A stretch of DNA of 64,000 nt from UBA1181 sp045617845 (GTDB lineage Bacteria; Bacteroidota; Bacteroidia; Bacteroidales; Paludibacteraceae). Each line of letters begins with the position of its first letter. Position 1 is the stretch's first letter. A program made the translations under genes and the position numbers. The stretch spans positions 12,587 through 76,586 of the forward strand of contig JAZLJL010000034.1 in assembly GCA_045617845.1 (NCBI GenBank), given 5' to 3'. The notes below the pieces were generated by a model. The model was not told where the DNA came from, did no database searches, and was given only the letters and a program-made list of their open reading frames with translations. Positions 27,701 to 35,218 of the stretch are shown one piece after another.

Positions 27701-28083
27701 CATGCCTCCTTATTGATACGGGAGAGGGAAAGAGGAAGGACGATGGATTTCAAGTTAGCGCATTCAAAGAACATCTTCTCGCCCAACACGTCATCCTCGG
27801 TGTAGTAATCATCCAAATAGGCATCACCACCACCCACAATGTCCGCATCTTTCAAATTGAGGGAAGACAAACCACCTTCATTGACCAACTGACGCATATA
27901 CTTCACGTCCGTACCATTAATTGGACCTTCAATGACAGCTTCCGTCGCGGAGGACGGCAACAAGGTCGACAATGTTCCCGGAGTCGTCACACTGACGGAC
28001 TCCGCCATGGCCATCCAAGCGGCCAAAATCATTACACAAGTCATTCCCAAACGGGACGACCACAAAGAATGTTTCTTTTCCAT
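24763..28083 (-). CDS. Secreted M60-like metalloprotease with flanking BspA-type modules
   Basis: A 1106-residue exported protein. After the signal peptide (ending AMA) come a BspA-type leucine-rich module (about 28-228), a central catalytic region (about 240-720) and a second copy of the module (about 830-1065). The centre contains HEVGH (568-572) and a downstream glutamate (585), matching the gluzincin HExxH-(8-28)-E pattern of peptidase family M60, whose members cut mucin-type glycoproteins. Each module opens with PGTL or PGTV, contains GPINGTD and a run of LRR_5 repeats, and ends in a VxDLD motif. The extreme C-terminus (IIRDNRVII, then GEEWTV) looks like a short T9SS-type tail. The likely location is the cell surface. 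Confidence 0.85.
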   Translation of the reverse strand: MEKKHSLWSSRLGMTCVMILAAWMAMAESVSVTTPGTLSTLLPSSATEAVIEGPINGTDVKYMRQLVNEGGLSSLNLKDADIVGGGDAYLDDYYTEDDVLGEKMFFECANLKSIVLPLSLSRINKEACAHSGLTSVVIPDNVTQVGMDAFAYCEDLTSVTIGLEVAVLEQGVFYQSNVKDAYMKALIPPLYSAYEFSSDPTIHVYDSSSSLYKASSWSEYGSLVDDLDETYGFIFSDDRVLAVKFQYFFADYACTQLYTRFATLDDDALRDAMSSVGLTEPLVNIAIKVKNDQWEPYEKQFRIHDYSPYSDAKYWHKELISNEGSYMGNPTGIYMEEPDTFYVFADRALPSDATIYFSGVKNGSLISNPTSGTYLNPGLNIIVGKKNSMYYVVYTAYTTKEMTKKVSEWPDVKVHIEGGIVDGYYDASHHSDEEYQALLKNATFQTFTVKGKYTAMNFNTDTYRNTWPISIDRSVARFDSLILWERELMGITEFVANGLCAHAPYCLAGGDAYFPNYYNNIHWAIEGDENQAGLANSTTYRTSYNSPSCVNNSFNVDSPDLDEWCVAHEVGHALQDAINLEGGSEVSNNLFSNVICFLDGRKVSSGGSVSTAFVDFANHVPYAQRDVYDATRMYYQLYLYYHQAQHDITFYPRLFQELRKDPLTLWSNTDESMLKFVRKVCEVANEDLTDFFRVWGFFEPIDTLIDDYGYKHITVTQEQIDATLEEISKYPTKNREIIFIEDRITNLPTTDFLTTAGNDRLDPDYAVGKCGTFGQYTEFSPEASQVPDLTAVHQDSFFVISGTDAVGVVLLDDENNLLYGSNDYKFCVPSEVMEKNYHLYAVSSNGQLYNVPTTSTISNVEVRLDEPGTVSQYVKSSTFRACISGPINGTDIKYLLKMIDEGSLVLLDLSNATIVSGGESYDGTHFTTDNCIGEEMFSYCTRLSSIVLPNSITKIDDRAFAHSCISQITIPANVTSVGFDAFAYCKSLRKVTILGDNVNLRQGVFYQSNVKNAYVESLTPLNHAMYMFSTEPTIHVHSSALQDYLNSDWPEFGTIVGDLDAPVNPDLTGVQEVGSDALAVKKIIRDNRVIIVRGGEEWTVLGLKIK

Positions 28084-28176
28084 AAATGAAATGAAAATTA
28101 CAAAAGTGTTAGTTAATAGTTTTCTTGCATCTTAAGAACCGTTAATTATTCTCTCTTGATACGCTAATTATCGATA

Positions 28177-28184
28177 CAAAAATA
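28177..28184 (-). promoter_or_regulatory. -7 promoter box for the M60-like protease gene
   Basis: The minus strand reads TATTTTTG, an exact match to TAnnTTTG, 93 bases upstream of the ATG. Confidence 0.5.
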
Positions 28185-28337
28185 TTAATAAAATTCGAAA
28201 AATCCATATTATCCTATTCGTTTTAATCGGATTCAAAGCCCCAAGCCATCAAGCCGCGCAGATAATCAATCGGTAATATCGATTGATACCATAGAATAAA
28301 ATCGGTGATAATGGTCGTCATTCATTTGGATACAACC

Positions 28338-28345
28338 TACCTTTG
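28338..28345 (+). promoter_or_regulatory. -7 promoter box for the two small plus-strand genes
   Basis: TACCTTTG matches TAnnTTTG exactly, 62 bases before the 27-residue frame. The rest of the 28084-28407 gap shows no gene. Confidence 0.5.
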
Positions 28346-28407
28346 TCATGTAAAACAAAACGAGACACAAGAAAAATTAAATTGTTTAACTTTTAATACT
28401 TACAAAA

Positions 28408-28491
28408 ATGGGAATGATGTTATTTATGCTATTTATCTTTTTCGCCGCGTTGGGCATTAAGTTTTACGTCAGGAAAGGACAGCAAAGATGA
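28408..28491 (+). CDS. Possible 27-residue single-helix membrane peptide
   Basis: A short frame encodes MGMMLFMLFIFFAALGIKFY followed by VRKGQQR: one membrane helix with a basic end inside, the shape of many small bacterial membrane proteins. Support comes from the exact -7 box upstream and an adenine-rich leader before the ATG. There is no homology evidence. Confidence 0.42.
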   Translation: MGMMLFMLFIFFAALGIKFYVRKGQQR

Positions 28492-28567
28492 CAGCGGGAA
28501 AATGAATTGGTCAACCGGTCATCATATTAGGGGAATCATAAAGGTAACTACTTAAAAAAAATTGGAT

Positions 28568-28843
28568 ATGAGAAGATTATTAGTAACGTTATTATTGTCA
28601 GCGACATGCCTAGGATTGCATGCGTTCGACGCGAAGTATATGAGTGTGGATTTCGACAAGATGGAGTTGAAGCATGACGGCAACACATACGAGTTGGTCG
28701 AAGTAAGGAGCAAACAGAAGAGTTCGTGGAGGGAGGTTACCTACCTCTGCATCGACAGCAAGCTACACGCAGTGGCATTCCGCCTATTCGTGACAGACAG
28801 AGGTGATTTCATCAGGCTACAGAAATACAAGTCAGATAAATGA
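28568..28843 (+). CDS. Small secreted protein, 91 residues
   Basis: The protein has a signal peptide (MRRLLVTLLLSATCLGLHA) and a mature part of about 70 residues with mixed charge (FDKMELKHDGNTYELVEVRS, then a WREVTYLCID strand). The pattern suggests a small beta-rich domain. It is not recognised. The ATG at 28568 was chosen over a TTG two codons earlier. It probably shares the promoter at 28338 with the 27-residue frame and ends at the hairpin at 29009. Confidence 0.62.
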   Translation: MRRLLVTLLLSATCLGLHAFDAKYMSVDFDKMELKHDGNTYELVEVRSKQKSSWREVTYLCIDSKLHAVAFRLFVTDRGDFIRLQKYKSDK

Positions 28844-29008
28844 TAGTGACATAAAATTCCTTTTTTCATTTGTTTCTTTTTTACATTGTTTAAGTGAAGG
28901 CAAGTTCCCTCCACCAAGGAAATGGCGGGAGCCAAAGGGCGGAGGGACTTCCTTATGAGTTATTCATGAACGTTTAGGATATGATTGAAATTTTATGTGT
29001 ATGATGGG

Positions 29009-29052
29009 AATGCCAGGTTCGAGCATACCATGTTCCGCCTGGCATTTTTTCC
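29009..29052 (+). terminator. Terminator after the small secreted protein gene
   Basis: AATGCCAGG (29009-29017) pairs with CCTGGCATT (29038-29046), followed by a T run. The same arms reappear in the terminator at 29698. The 28844-29186 gap otherwise holds nothing recognised. Confidence 0.82.
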
Positions 29053-29186
29053 CGACAAGGGGACGGTTCTTTTCCCAGTGACTTCACAAAGCCTTTAACG
29101 GCAAAGAATCATAGTGTGGAGATAGTATGGAGGAGGCAATAAGGCTAGAATTATTATTGTGGAACTTTTTATGGAGGATAGATGAT

Positions 29187-29624
29187 ATGACAAAGTCGCT
29201 TAAAATATTAATCGGAATAACATTCCTCCCGTTCTTCACGAATGCTGAAGAATGGAACGATGAGGAGATGTGGGAAGACGGAGAGATCTGGGGTGGTGAT
29301 GGCATATGGGAATACGAAGAGATAAAGGATGAGTGGACCCCCACAGGCGAATACGCCGACAGAGGCAAGGAGTTTTCCTCCCGAGGACTCCTACAAGAGC
29401 AAGAGTGTCCGTGCACGTGCCATAACGACGGAGGGCAGACGGGATGCGAAAAGTGTTCCATCATCCACTCCAAACCAGAAGGGGAAAGCGGGAAGCGATC
29501 CGCGCAATGGCTGACGATGACGATTCCCACCCTATCGGGTGCGCAACGCCAACTCATTAGTCCACAACCTTCACGGACAATAAGCCGCACCCACCTGAAA
29601 AAAGAATCTTCCGTTCGCCCGTAA
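29187..29624 (+). CDS. Secreted acidic Trp-rich protein with cysteine cluster, unknown
   Basis: The start at 29187 gives a signal peptide (MTKSLKILIGITFLPFFTNA) and a 145-residue product. The first mature part repeats a W-x-x-E/D-E pattern (EEWNDEEMWEDGEIWGGDG). A cysteine and histidine cluster follows (CPCTCHNDGGQTGCEKC), which could bind metal, and then a basic Ser/Thr-rich end. I recognise no family. A hairpin terminator on each side marks it as a separate unit. An antisense frame of similar length is present but lacks export or domain features. Confidence 0.55.
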   Translation: MTKSLKILIGITFLPFFTNAEEWNDEEMWEDGEIWGGDGIWEYEEIKDEWTPTGEYADRGKEFSSRGLLQEQECPCTCHNDGGQTGCEKCSIIHSKPEGESGKRSAQWLTMTIPTLSGAQRQLISPQPSRTISRTHLKKESSVRP

Positions 29625-29697
29625 GCATGAAAAAAATAAGCACACCAATTCATAGTGAATTATGTCAGTGTTAATGTGTATGTTCTTATGTATATGG

Positions 29698-29745
29698 AAG
29701 CAATGCCAGGTCAGGACAAAACAGTCCAGCCTGGCATTGCTTTTC
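29698..29745 (+). terminator. Terminator of the Trp-rich protein gene
   Basis: A 13-base stem (AAGCAATGCCAGG with CCTGGCATTGCTT) ends in TTTT. It may also stop transcription of the large protease gene coming from the right. Confidence 0.85.
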
Positions 29746-29773
29746 AGGTGCGTGGCACACTTCGACGCAACAC

Positions 29774-32700
29774 TTAACGGATTTTCTGACCCGTCACAGT
29801 CCACTCTTCCCCATCGCGGATGATGATGACACGGTTGTCGCGGATGATTTTCCATACTTGCGGCTTATCCGCCACGGTCTCTTCTACCCCCAAGGCTTCC
29901 ATTTGCAGGATTTCATCAAGATCGCCCACAATAGTGCCGTAACCGGCCCAATCGGAGTTCTGGTACGCTTCAAGGGATTCCTTATAGACATGGATAACCG
30001 GGTGTGAATTGAAAGCGAGACGTTTCACCTCAGTTGGCGTTTTCGACATCAAATAGATATTCTTGATCGGGGAATTATAGAAACCGCTCACAAAGCTCAC
30101 ATTTTCTTCCACGGTAAGAGTCTTCATGTGGTCGCAATGGCAAAACACGTTGTAACCAAGTTCCGTGACATTATCAGGGAGAAGAAGCTCCTCGATTCCA
30201 GAGTAATGGAAAGCAGCCTTTCCGATCTCAGTGACGGAGGTCGGGAGAACCACATGTTTCAGGTTTTCGCACCTAAAGAACATGGAATCGCTTATGACGT
30301 TATCCTTTTTCACGTAATTATCATTGAAATACGCTTCCCCGCCTTTGACGAAAGTCGCGTCCGACAAATCGAGCGACTCAAGCGAACCTTCATTGATCAA
30401 CTGGCGAAGATATTTCACATCCGTACCATTGAGTGGTCCGGAAATCGTGGCAGTCCGTACGGAAGAACGCAAATATTGCGACAAGGTGCCAGGCTCCACG
30501 AAAGTAATCGTCTGAGACGTTATGACAAGGGAATCAGGACAATCCTCCGCGACCAACACCACATTTTCCTTCGCCTCGCAATTGTCGCGCAAACATACCC
30601 GACGGCGTATTCCAGTGTTCTCGCACGTAGGTTCGAGCACCGTTTCCCATTCGCCGAATTCATGTCCGAGCGCAGGAATCTCAGTTTGAGGGACCAATAC
30701 CAAGCCGCAAACCGAGCATTTTGCGCCTTCTTCCCAACCCACCGTCAAGCAAGTCGGGTCGACATACTCCAGCACCTCCTCCATGTGGCCTGGTGCGGCG
30801 ATTGTATCAAACTCGTGGGCTTCGCAATTGTTGTGCAAACACATCCTCATGCGTAATCCGGATTCGGTACATGTAGTAGAGCGAAGGGTGTCCCACTCTC
30901 CATATTCATGTTCTTCGTCCAAAATGGCATATTCCAAATCGCCTACGATGGTTCCGAAATTCGCCCAATCCGACGCGAGGTAAACCTCCAGGAACTCCGG
31001 ATGAACATGAATTGTCGGAGAATATGAAAATTCAACCTTCCCAAGGGACGGAGGCGTGATCGGTTTCACATAGACATTCTTCACATTAGATTGATAGAAT
31101 ACGCCCTGTTTCATTTCCGTCACGTTTTTCCCGATGGCAACGGTTTCCAACTTACTACAATAAGAAAAAGCATCTGCGCCGACAACAGAAACATTATCAG
31201 GGACTTCCGCACTCGTCAAATTAGAATGGGAGCAAAATCTCTCAGGGACTTCACCGACGGAAGAAGGCAAAATCAGCTTTCGTATTTTAGTGCAATAAGC
31301 CAACAAATAATCACTAGTCGTTTTGCCCGCCTCATTTTGATGTTCCTCATAAACCAATTCATCCTCAAATACGAAAGAAGCGTTAGACAAGTCCAACGAA
31401 GTCAAGATTTCCTCATTCGCCATTAGATGGAGATAAGCGAAATCCTCTTCATTGAGAGGTCCGGAGACTACGACGCGCTTAGTTGAATAATTGAGAAGTT
31501 CGTGCAATGTACCTGGTTCGGTCACGGTAACCGACTGGAAATCGAGGATAGGAGAATCGGAATGGTCCGCAGCGTCGATAATCTCAAAATCATAACCGTT
31601 ATTCAAGGCGAACAAAAGGGCGTAAGAATCCTGATAGACCCTCAGTTTCGTGGTCTTAGGGATAGCACTATTCGTGGAAATGTACCGCACCGATTTAGGG
31701 AGTGTCAATTCACTTAAAACGTTAGCATTTCTAAAAGCACTTCCATGGATAGTTTGCACACCTTCACCCAAGATCACCTCTTTTATATTTTCGCAACCCC
31801 TAAAACAATGTTCACCAATATCTACCGGTCCACCATCTTTGAACGTAATTTTTTCAAGGTTGAAACAATCAAGGAAAGCTCCATCGCCTGTCAAAAGCAT
31901 AGTGGATGGGAACACAACTTCCTTGTACACCTTTCCCATATACTGATTTGTACTCAACGAAGTAGTTCCCTCTGGAATAACAAAAATAGTAGTCGTATCT
32001 TCAATTTCAGGAATATCCGGATGGTTGATAAGGCGGATTTCACCATTCGAAGTTTCTGAACCGACCGTCATCACCTTAGCCTTCACGACAAAAGATTCAG
32101 GGACAGTCGGCAAATTGAAATCGAAATTAGCGGCATCACCCACCTTCCTTTCCGTGGTATCCGACACAATCAACATGCCGTCCGACCAAATCTCGACATC
32201 CTTGAGCATAATGTCACTTGTGTTGACATGGAAGAATTGGAGCGTGTTATCACCCGTTAGGATATGTTTTTTGGAGAAATCCCATGTATAGTCCTCATAT
32301 TCTGAAGAAAAAGAATTTTCGCCCCAATTATAAAGGCGGGCTTTATAATACTCATTAGGTTGAGAGATACATACATGTTTCATAGTTCCATTGGAATTGT
32401 CACCTCCGCCATCCGTCATCACTTTCGCGCGGACAATCACGCTCTGTGGCTTTTCCTGCAAGTCGAACAAAAATTCCGGCGTTTCCTTTTCACCAACAAA
32501 AATTTCACTTGTATCGGAAATGACAACTTTCCCATCAACTATGATTTCAAAGTCTTTTATATACAGTCCATAATAGCCACTATTATGTTGGTATTTGACA
32601 AGATTTTGGCCGACAGCCACAAGGTCAGTCAAATCCCACGTGCGTTCCTCAAACTGGCGAGGCACCGTGTCGGTGTTCCAATTTTGAACAATAGTCGTTT

Positions 32701-34873
32701 TAATATCACCCGCTTCGTCATCAAAGCAACTTGGTCGATTATTCCAATAATAATCAGATTTCCAGAGCTGGTTTGTGTTTAATATTTTTTCATCGTCGTA
32801 AGGTAACAAATGTTTTCCCTTTAATGAGCTTGCGATGGATTGCATAGAACTTTGATAAAATTCATCAGTTGCCCCGCTTAAATTGGAATCATGGTTATAA
32901 CCCATATTGTGCATAAACTCATGGGACATAGCGGAATGCCACTGACTACTTCCATATTGGCTTCCGATCAAATATTCGACAAGCCCCAATTTACTTCCGG
33001 AGACAGACCCCAGACCAGCATACTGATAGTATCTTCCGTCTACCATACACAAGTTAAATGAATGGCTCATCGTTTTCCTATACAAATTAAGTACATCATC
33101 AGGAGTAAGGTATTTTTCACCATCATTTGTGAAGAACTTATACTTCGAGTCTATCATGAAATGCTCCACCGTGTTTGAGGAAATCAAATAAGCGAATTGC
33201 GTAATCATAGAGATCCATTCCCTACAGTGGGGAGCCTTCAAAATCGCCCATTGGTGATTCTCTCCTTGGGTGCTGAACGTACAATTCCAATTCACCTTCA
33301 ATCGATTAAGGCTTCGGTAGAACTCATCATCAGCCTCCACTTTATAATCCTTGACAGAATAGACACCTTCAGCCACTTTATATTTCGTGAGAGGCATTAT
33401 GGTATCGAATGTCGCTATCGGCTTCGAAGATCCATCTTTTAAGTATTTTGAAACCTTCACGTCCGCACAAGGATAAAGCATAAAAGAAGTAAGGTACAAC
33501 ACACCATTTTCCACATCGAGTGTCAAAGGACGAGCCACATTGAAATGGTACTGTTTCCAGTCTTGCGGTGTCTCGCTATTGCATAAGACACGTTTGGCGT
33601 TTTCGCCCATATCCTGTTCGGTCCACAAGAAATCGGTAGCTTCTCTTTCTGGGAAAACAAGCGTTTCCTCGGATTTCAAATAATCCAAACGCCAAGGCTC
33701 ATCAACATCAACACCAGCCAAACGTTTTATATAAATATTCCCATTCGAACTTGTCCCGCCATCGGTTCTAAATTCGCCCACAAGTTTCAATGTCTCCACA
33801 TTCGCTTTCACACGGAACGAATACTTAAAATTATTCGGGTTATTTCCCGCCGTGACATAATCAGGAAAATCGCCTATCAGTTCATCATCGGCATATATTT
33901 TCACATTTCGGGCGCAAAGCATACAACCACCCTCCTTATACTTAAACAATGCGAAATACTCAGATTCGTTCTCGAGCAAATACGGAGACAAGTCGTACGT
34001 ATACTCTTGCCACGTTGTCGTGAATTCATTCTTCACCCAATGCAAAGTGTCTTCTATGGCCGTGTATTCGGGGGCCCATAAGTCGTATTCCCTCTCTCCT
34101 GAAAAATGCGCACAACTAATTTCCCCATTTGAAGAGATTCCTCCATCCGTCCTAAAATCACCCACAAGCAACAATTCCTTCGTATTCGGTTCTATCCTAA
34201 ATGAATAAACGATAGAAGAATAACTTCCCGCCGCGACGGAATCAGGGAAAACATCAACCAACACACCATCCGCGAGTACCTCCACGTTTTGGGCACAAAG
34301 CATTTTTCCACCCGAACTATATATAAACTTGATGGTATAGTCATTTCTGCCATCGTCCGTCAAAAACTCGGAGAAATCGTATGTGTAGTAATCCCACTTA
34401 GTGGAAAAATCACCGGCAGACCAATTACCGCCGTTGGCGCTAACGACTCTTCTACCTTCATCATTCTTATACTTGTTTTTTATTGTCAACACACCTTTTG
34501 AATCAGCACGAGTGTCTTTTCTGCACACCGCTTTCACCACAACGTCATCTGACTTTTCTCCAAGAGAGAATTCCCAAGAAGCGTTTGCGGTATTATAATT
34601 CAAGGAATGTTCCAACGTATCCGACAAGACCACTTCGCCATCAACTATTATCTGGAGATCCTTCACCATGAAACGATTCGTGCCTGTCACGAAATCGAAC
34701 TGGAGTCTATTAACGCCCTTTTCCACAGGCGAAGTCAACTGCCAGGAATAGGGTTGCCACTCAGTCGTAAAATCACGGCCATGCCATGCGCCCACTTCCA
34801 CGCCCGAGGATTGGGCACAAACCATATTGAGCGAAAAGATAGTTGTAATAAGCAATGAGAAAAAATGTTTCAT
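29774..34873 (-). CDS. Giant secreted metzincin-like protease with five beta-sandwich and BspA-type modules
   Basis: A 1699-residue exported protein; the start at 34873 gives the signal peptide MKHFFSLLITTIFSLNMVCA. It holds three related beta-sandwich domains of about 110 residues (near 25-120, 150-255, 280-385), a protease region with the metzincin zinc motif HEFMHNMGYNHD (near 651-662), and two more of the same sandwich domains (near 730-960). Each sandwich has a strand like IIVDGEVVLSDT and ends near SNGEI. Then come LRR_5 repeats, two of the 200-residue BspA modules seen in the M60-like neighbour, and between them two cysteine-paired repeats (GHEFGEWETVLEPTCENTGI). The C-terminal tail resembles that of the M60-like protein. 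It should degrade proteins or glycoproteins outside the cell; the substrate is unknown. Confidence 0.83.
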   Translation of the reverse strand: MKHFFSLLITTIFSLNMVCAQSSGVEVGAWHGRDFTTEWQPYSWQLTSPVEKGVNRLQFDFVTGTNRFMVKDLQIIVDGEVVLSDTLEHSLNYNTANASWEFSLGEKSDDVVVKAVCRKDTRADSKGVLTIKNKYKNDEGRRVVSANGGNWSAGDFSTKWDYYTYDFSEFLTDDGRNDYTIKFIYSSGGKMLCAQNVEVLADGVLVDVFPDSVAAGSYSSIVYSFRIEPNTKELLLVGDFRTDGGISSNGEISCAHFSGEREYDLWAPEYTAIEDTLHWVKNEFTTTWQEYTYDLSPYLLENESEYFALFKYKEGGCMLCARNVKIYADDELIGDFPDYVTAGNNPNNFKYSFRVKANVETLKLVGEFRTDGGTSSNGNIYIKRLAGVDVDEPWRLDYLKSEETLVFPEREATDFLWTEQDMGENAKRVLCNSETPQDWKQYHFNVARPLTLDVENGVLYLTSFMLYPCADVKVSKYLKDGSSKPIATFDTIMPLTKYKVAEGVYSVKDYKVEADDEFYRSLNRLKVNWNCTFSTQGENHQWAILKAPHCREWISMITQFAYLISSNTVEHFMIDSKYKFFTNDGEKYLTPDDVLNLYRKTMSHSFNLCMVDGRYYQYAGLGSVSGSKLGLVEYLIGSQYGSSQWHSAMSHEFMHNMGYNHDSNLSGATDEFYQSSMQSIASSLKGKHLLPYDDEKILNTNQLWKSDYYWNNRPSCFDDEAGDIKTTIVQNWNTDTVPRQFEERTWDLTDLVAVGQNLVKYQHNSGYYGLYIKDFEIIVDGKVVISDTSEIFVGEKETPEFLFDLQEKPQSVIVRAKVMTDGGGDNSNGTMKHVCISQPNEYYKARLYNWGENSFSSEYEDYTWDFSKKHILTGDNTLQFFHVNTSDIMLKDVEIWSDGMLIVSDTTERKVGDAANFDFNLPTVPESFVVKAKVMTVGSETSNGEIRLINHPDIPEIEDTTTIFVIPEGTTSLSTNQYMGKVYKEVVFPSTMLLTGDGAFLDCFNLEKITFKDGGPVDIGEHCFRGCENIKEVILGEGVQTIHGSAFRNANVLSELTLPKSVRYISTNSAIPKTTKLRVYQDSYALLFALNNGYDFEIIDAADHSDSPILDFQSVTVTEPGTLHELLNYSTKRVVVSGPLNEEDFAYLHLMANEEILTSLDLSNASFVFEDELVYEEHQNEAGKTTSDYLLAYCTKIRKLILPSSVGEVPERFCSHSNLTSAEVPDNVSVVGADAFSYCSKLETVAIGKNVTEMKQGVFYQSNVKNVYVKPITPPSLGKVEFSYSPTIHVHPEFLEVYLASDWANFGTIVGDLEYAILDEEHEYGEWDTLRSTTCTESGLRMRMCLHNNCEAHEFDTIAAPGHMEEVLEYVDPTCLTVGWEEGAKCSVCGLVLVPQTEIPALGHEFGEWETVLEPTCENTGIRRRVCLRDNCEAKENVVLVAEDCPDSLVITSQTITFVEPGTLSQYLRSSVRTATISGPLNGTDVKYLRQLINEGSLESLDLSDATFVKGGEAYFNDNYVKKDNVISDSMFFRCENLKHVVLPTSVTEIGKAAFHYSGIEELLLPDNVTELGYNVFCHCDHMKTLTVEENVSFVSGFYNSPIKNIYLMSKTPTEVKRLAFNSHPVIHVYKESLEAYQNSDWAGYGTIVGDLDEILQMEALGVEETVADKPQVWKIIRDNRVIIIRDGEEWTVTGQKIR

Positions 34874-34921
34874 ACGCAGTTCTAATTTAAGGTTCAACAA
34901 ATTACGGGGAAGGATCTCTAT

Positions 34922-35041
34922 TCAATAACATGTACCTGGCGTCCCAACAATGACGGACTCCGTCCTCACCGGCAACGAGGCGAACAAAGACGCACAGGAC
35001 AATACCATGCGTGACAATCGTGGAAGAAAGGATATTTTCAT
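34922..35041 (-). pseudogene. Relic start of a BspA-type secreted protein gene
   Basis: The 39-codon frame from 35041 reads MKISFLPRLSRMVLSCASLF, then ASLPVRTESVIVGTPGTCY and a stop. The last part lines up with the beginning of the M60-like protein (AMAESVSVTTPGTL), that is, the end of a signal peptide and the first residues of the shared module. After PGT the similarity is lost. This appears to be the front end of a third family member whose body was deleted or swapped when the giant protease gene took its place. Confidence 0.6.
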
Positions 35042-35218
35042 AAGATTCGATTTATTACTACCATTAAAACAAAATGAACTCACACTAACATCGATGATAA
35101 ATATATAAAACAAAATCAACCAAAACAAACAATTGGATAAAATATTCTCAAAAATCAAACAAAACAACGGAAATATGGGTACGTGGTAACCCAATACGAA
35201 CGAAGGGAAAATCCAAAA

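Noticed and set aside
29084..29653. A 189-codon open frame antisense to the Trp-rich protein
   Set aside because: It has no signal peptide or recognisable domain, and the flanking terminator T-runs favour the plus strand.
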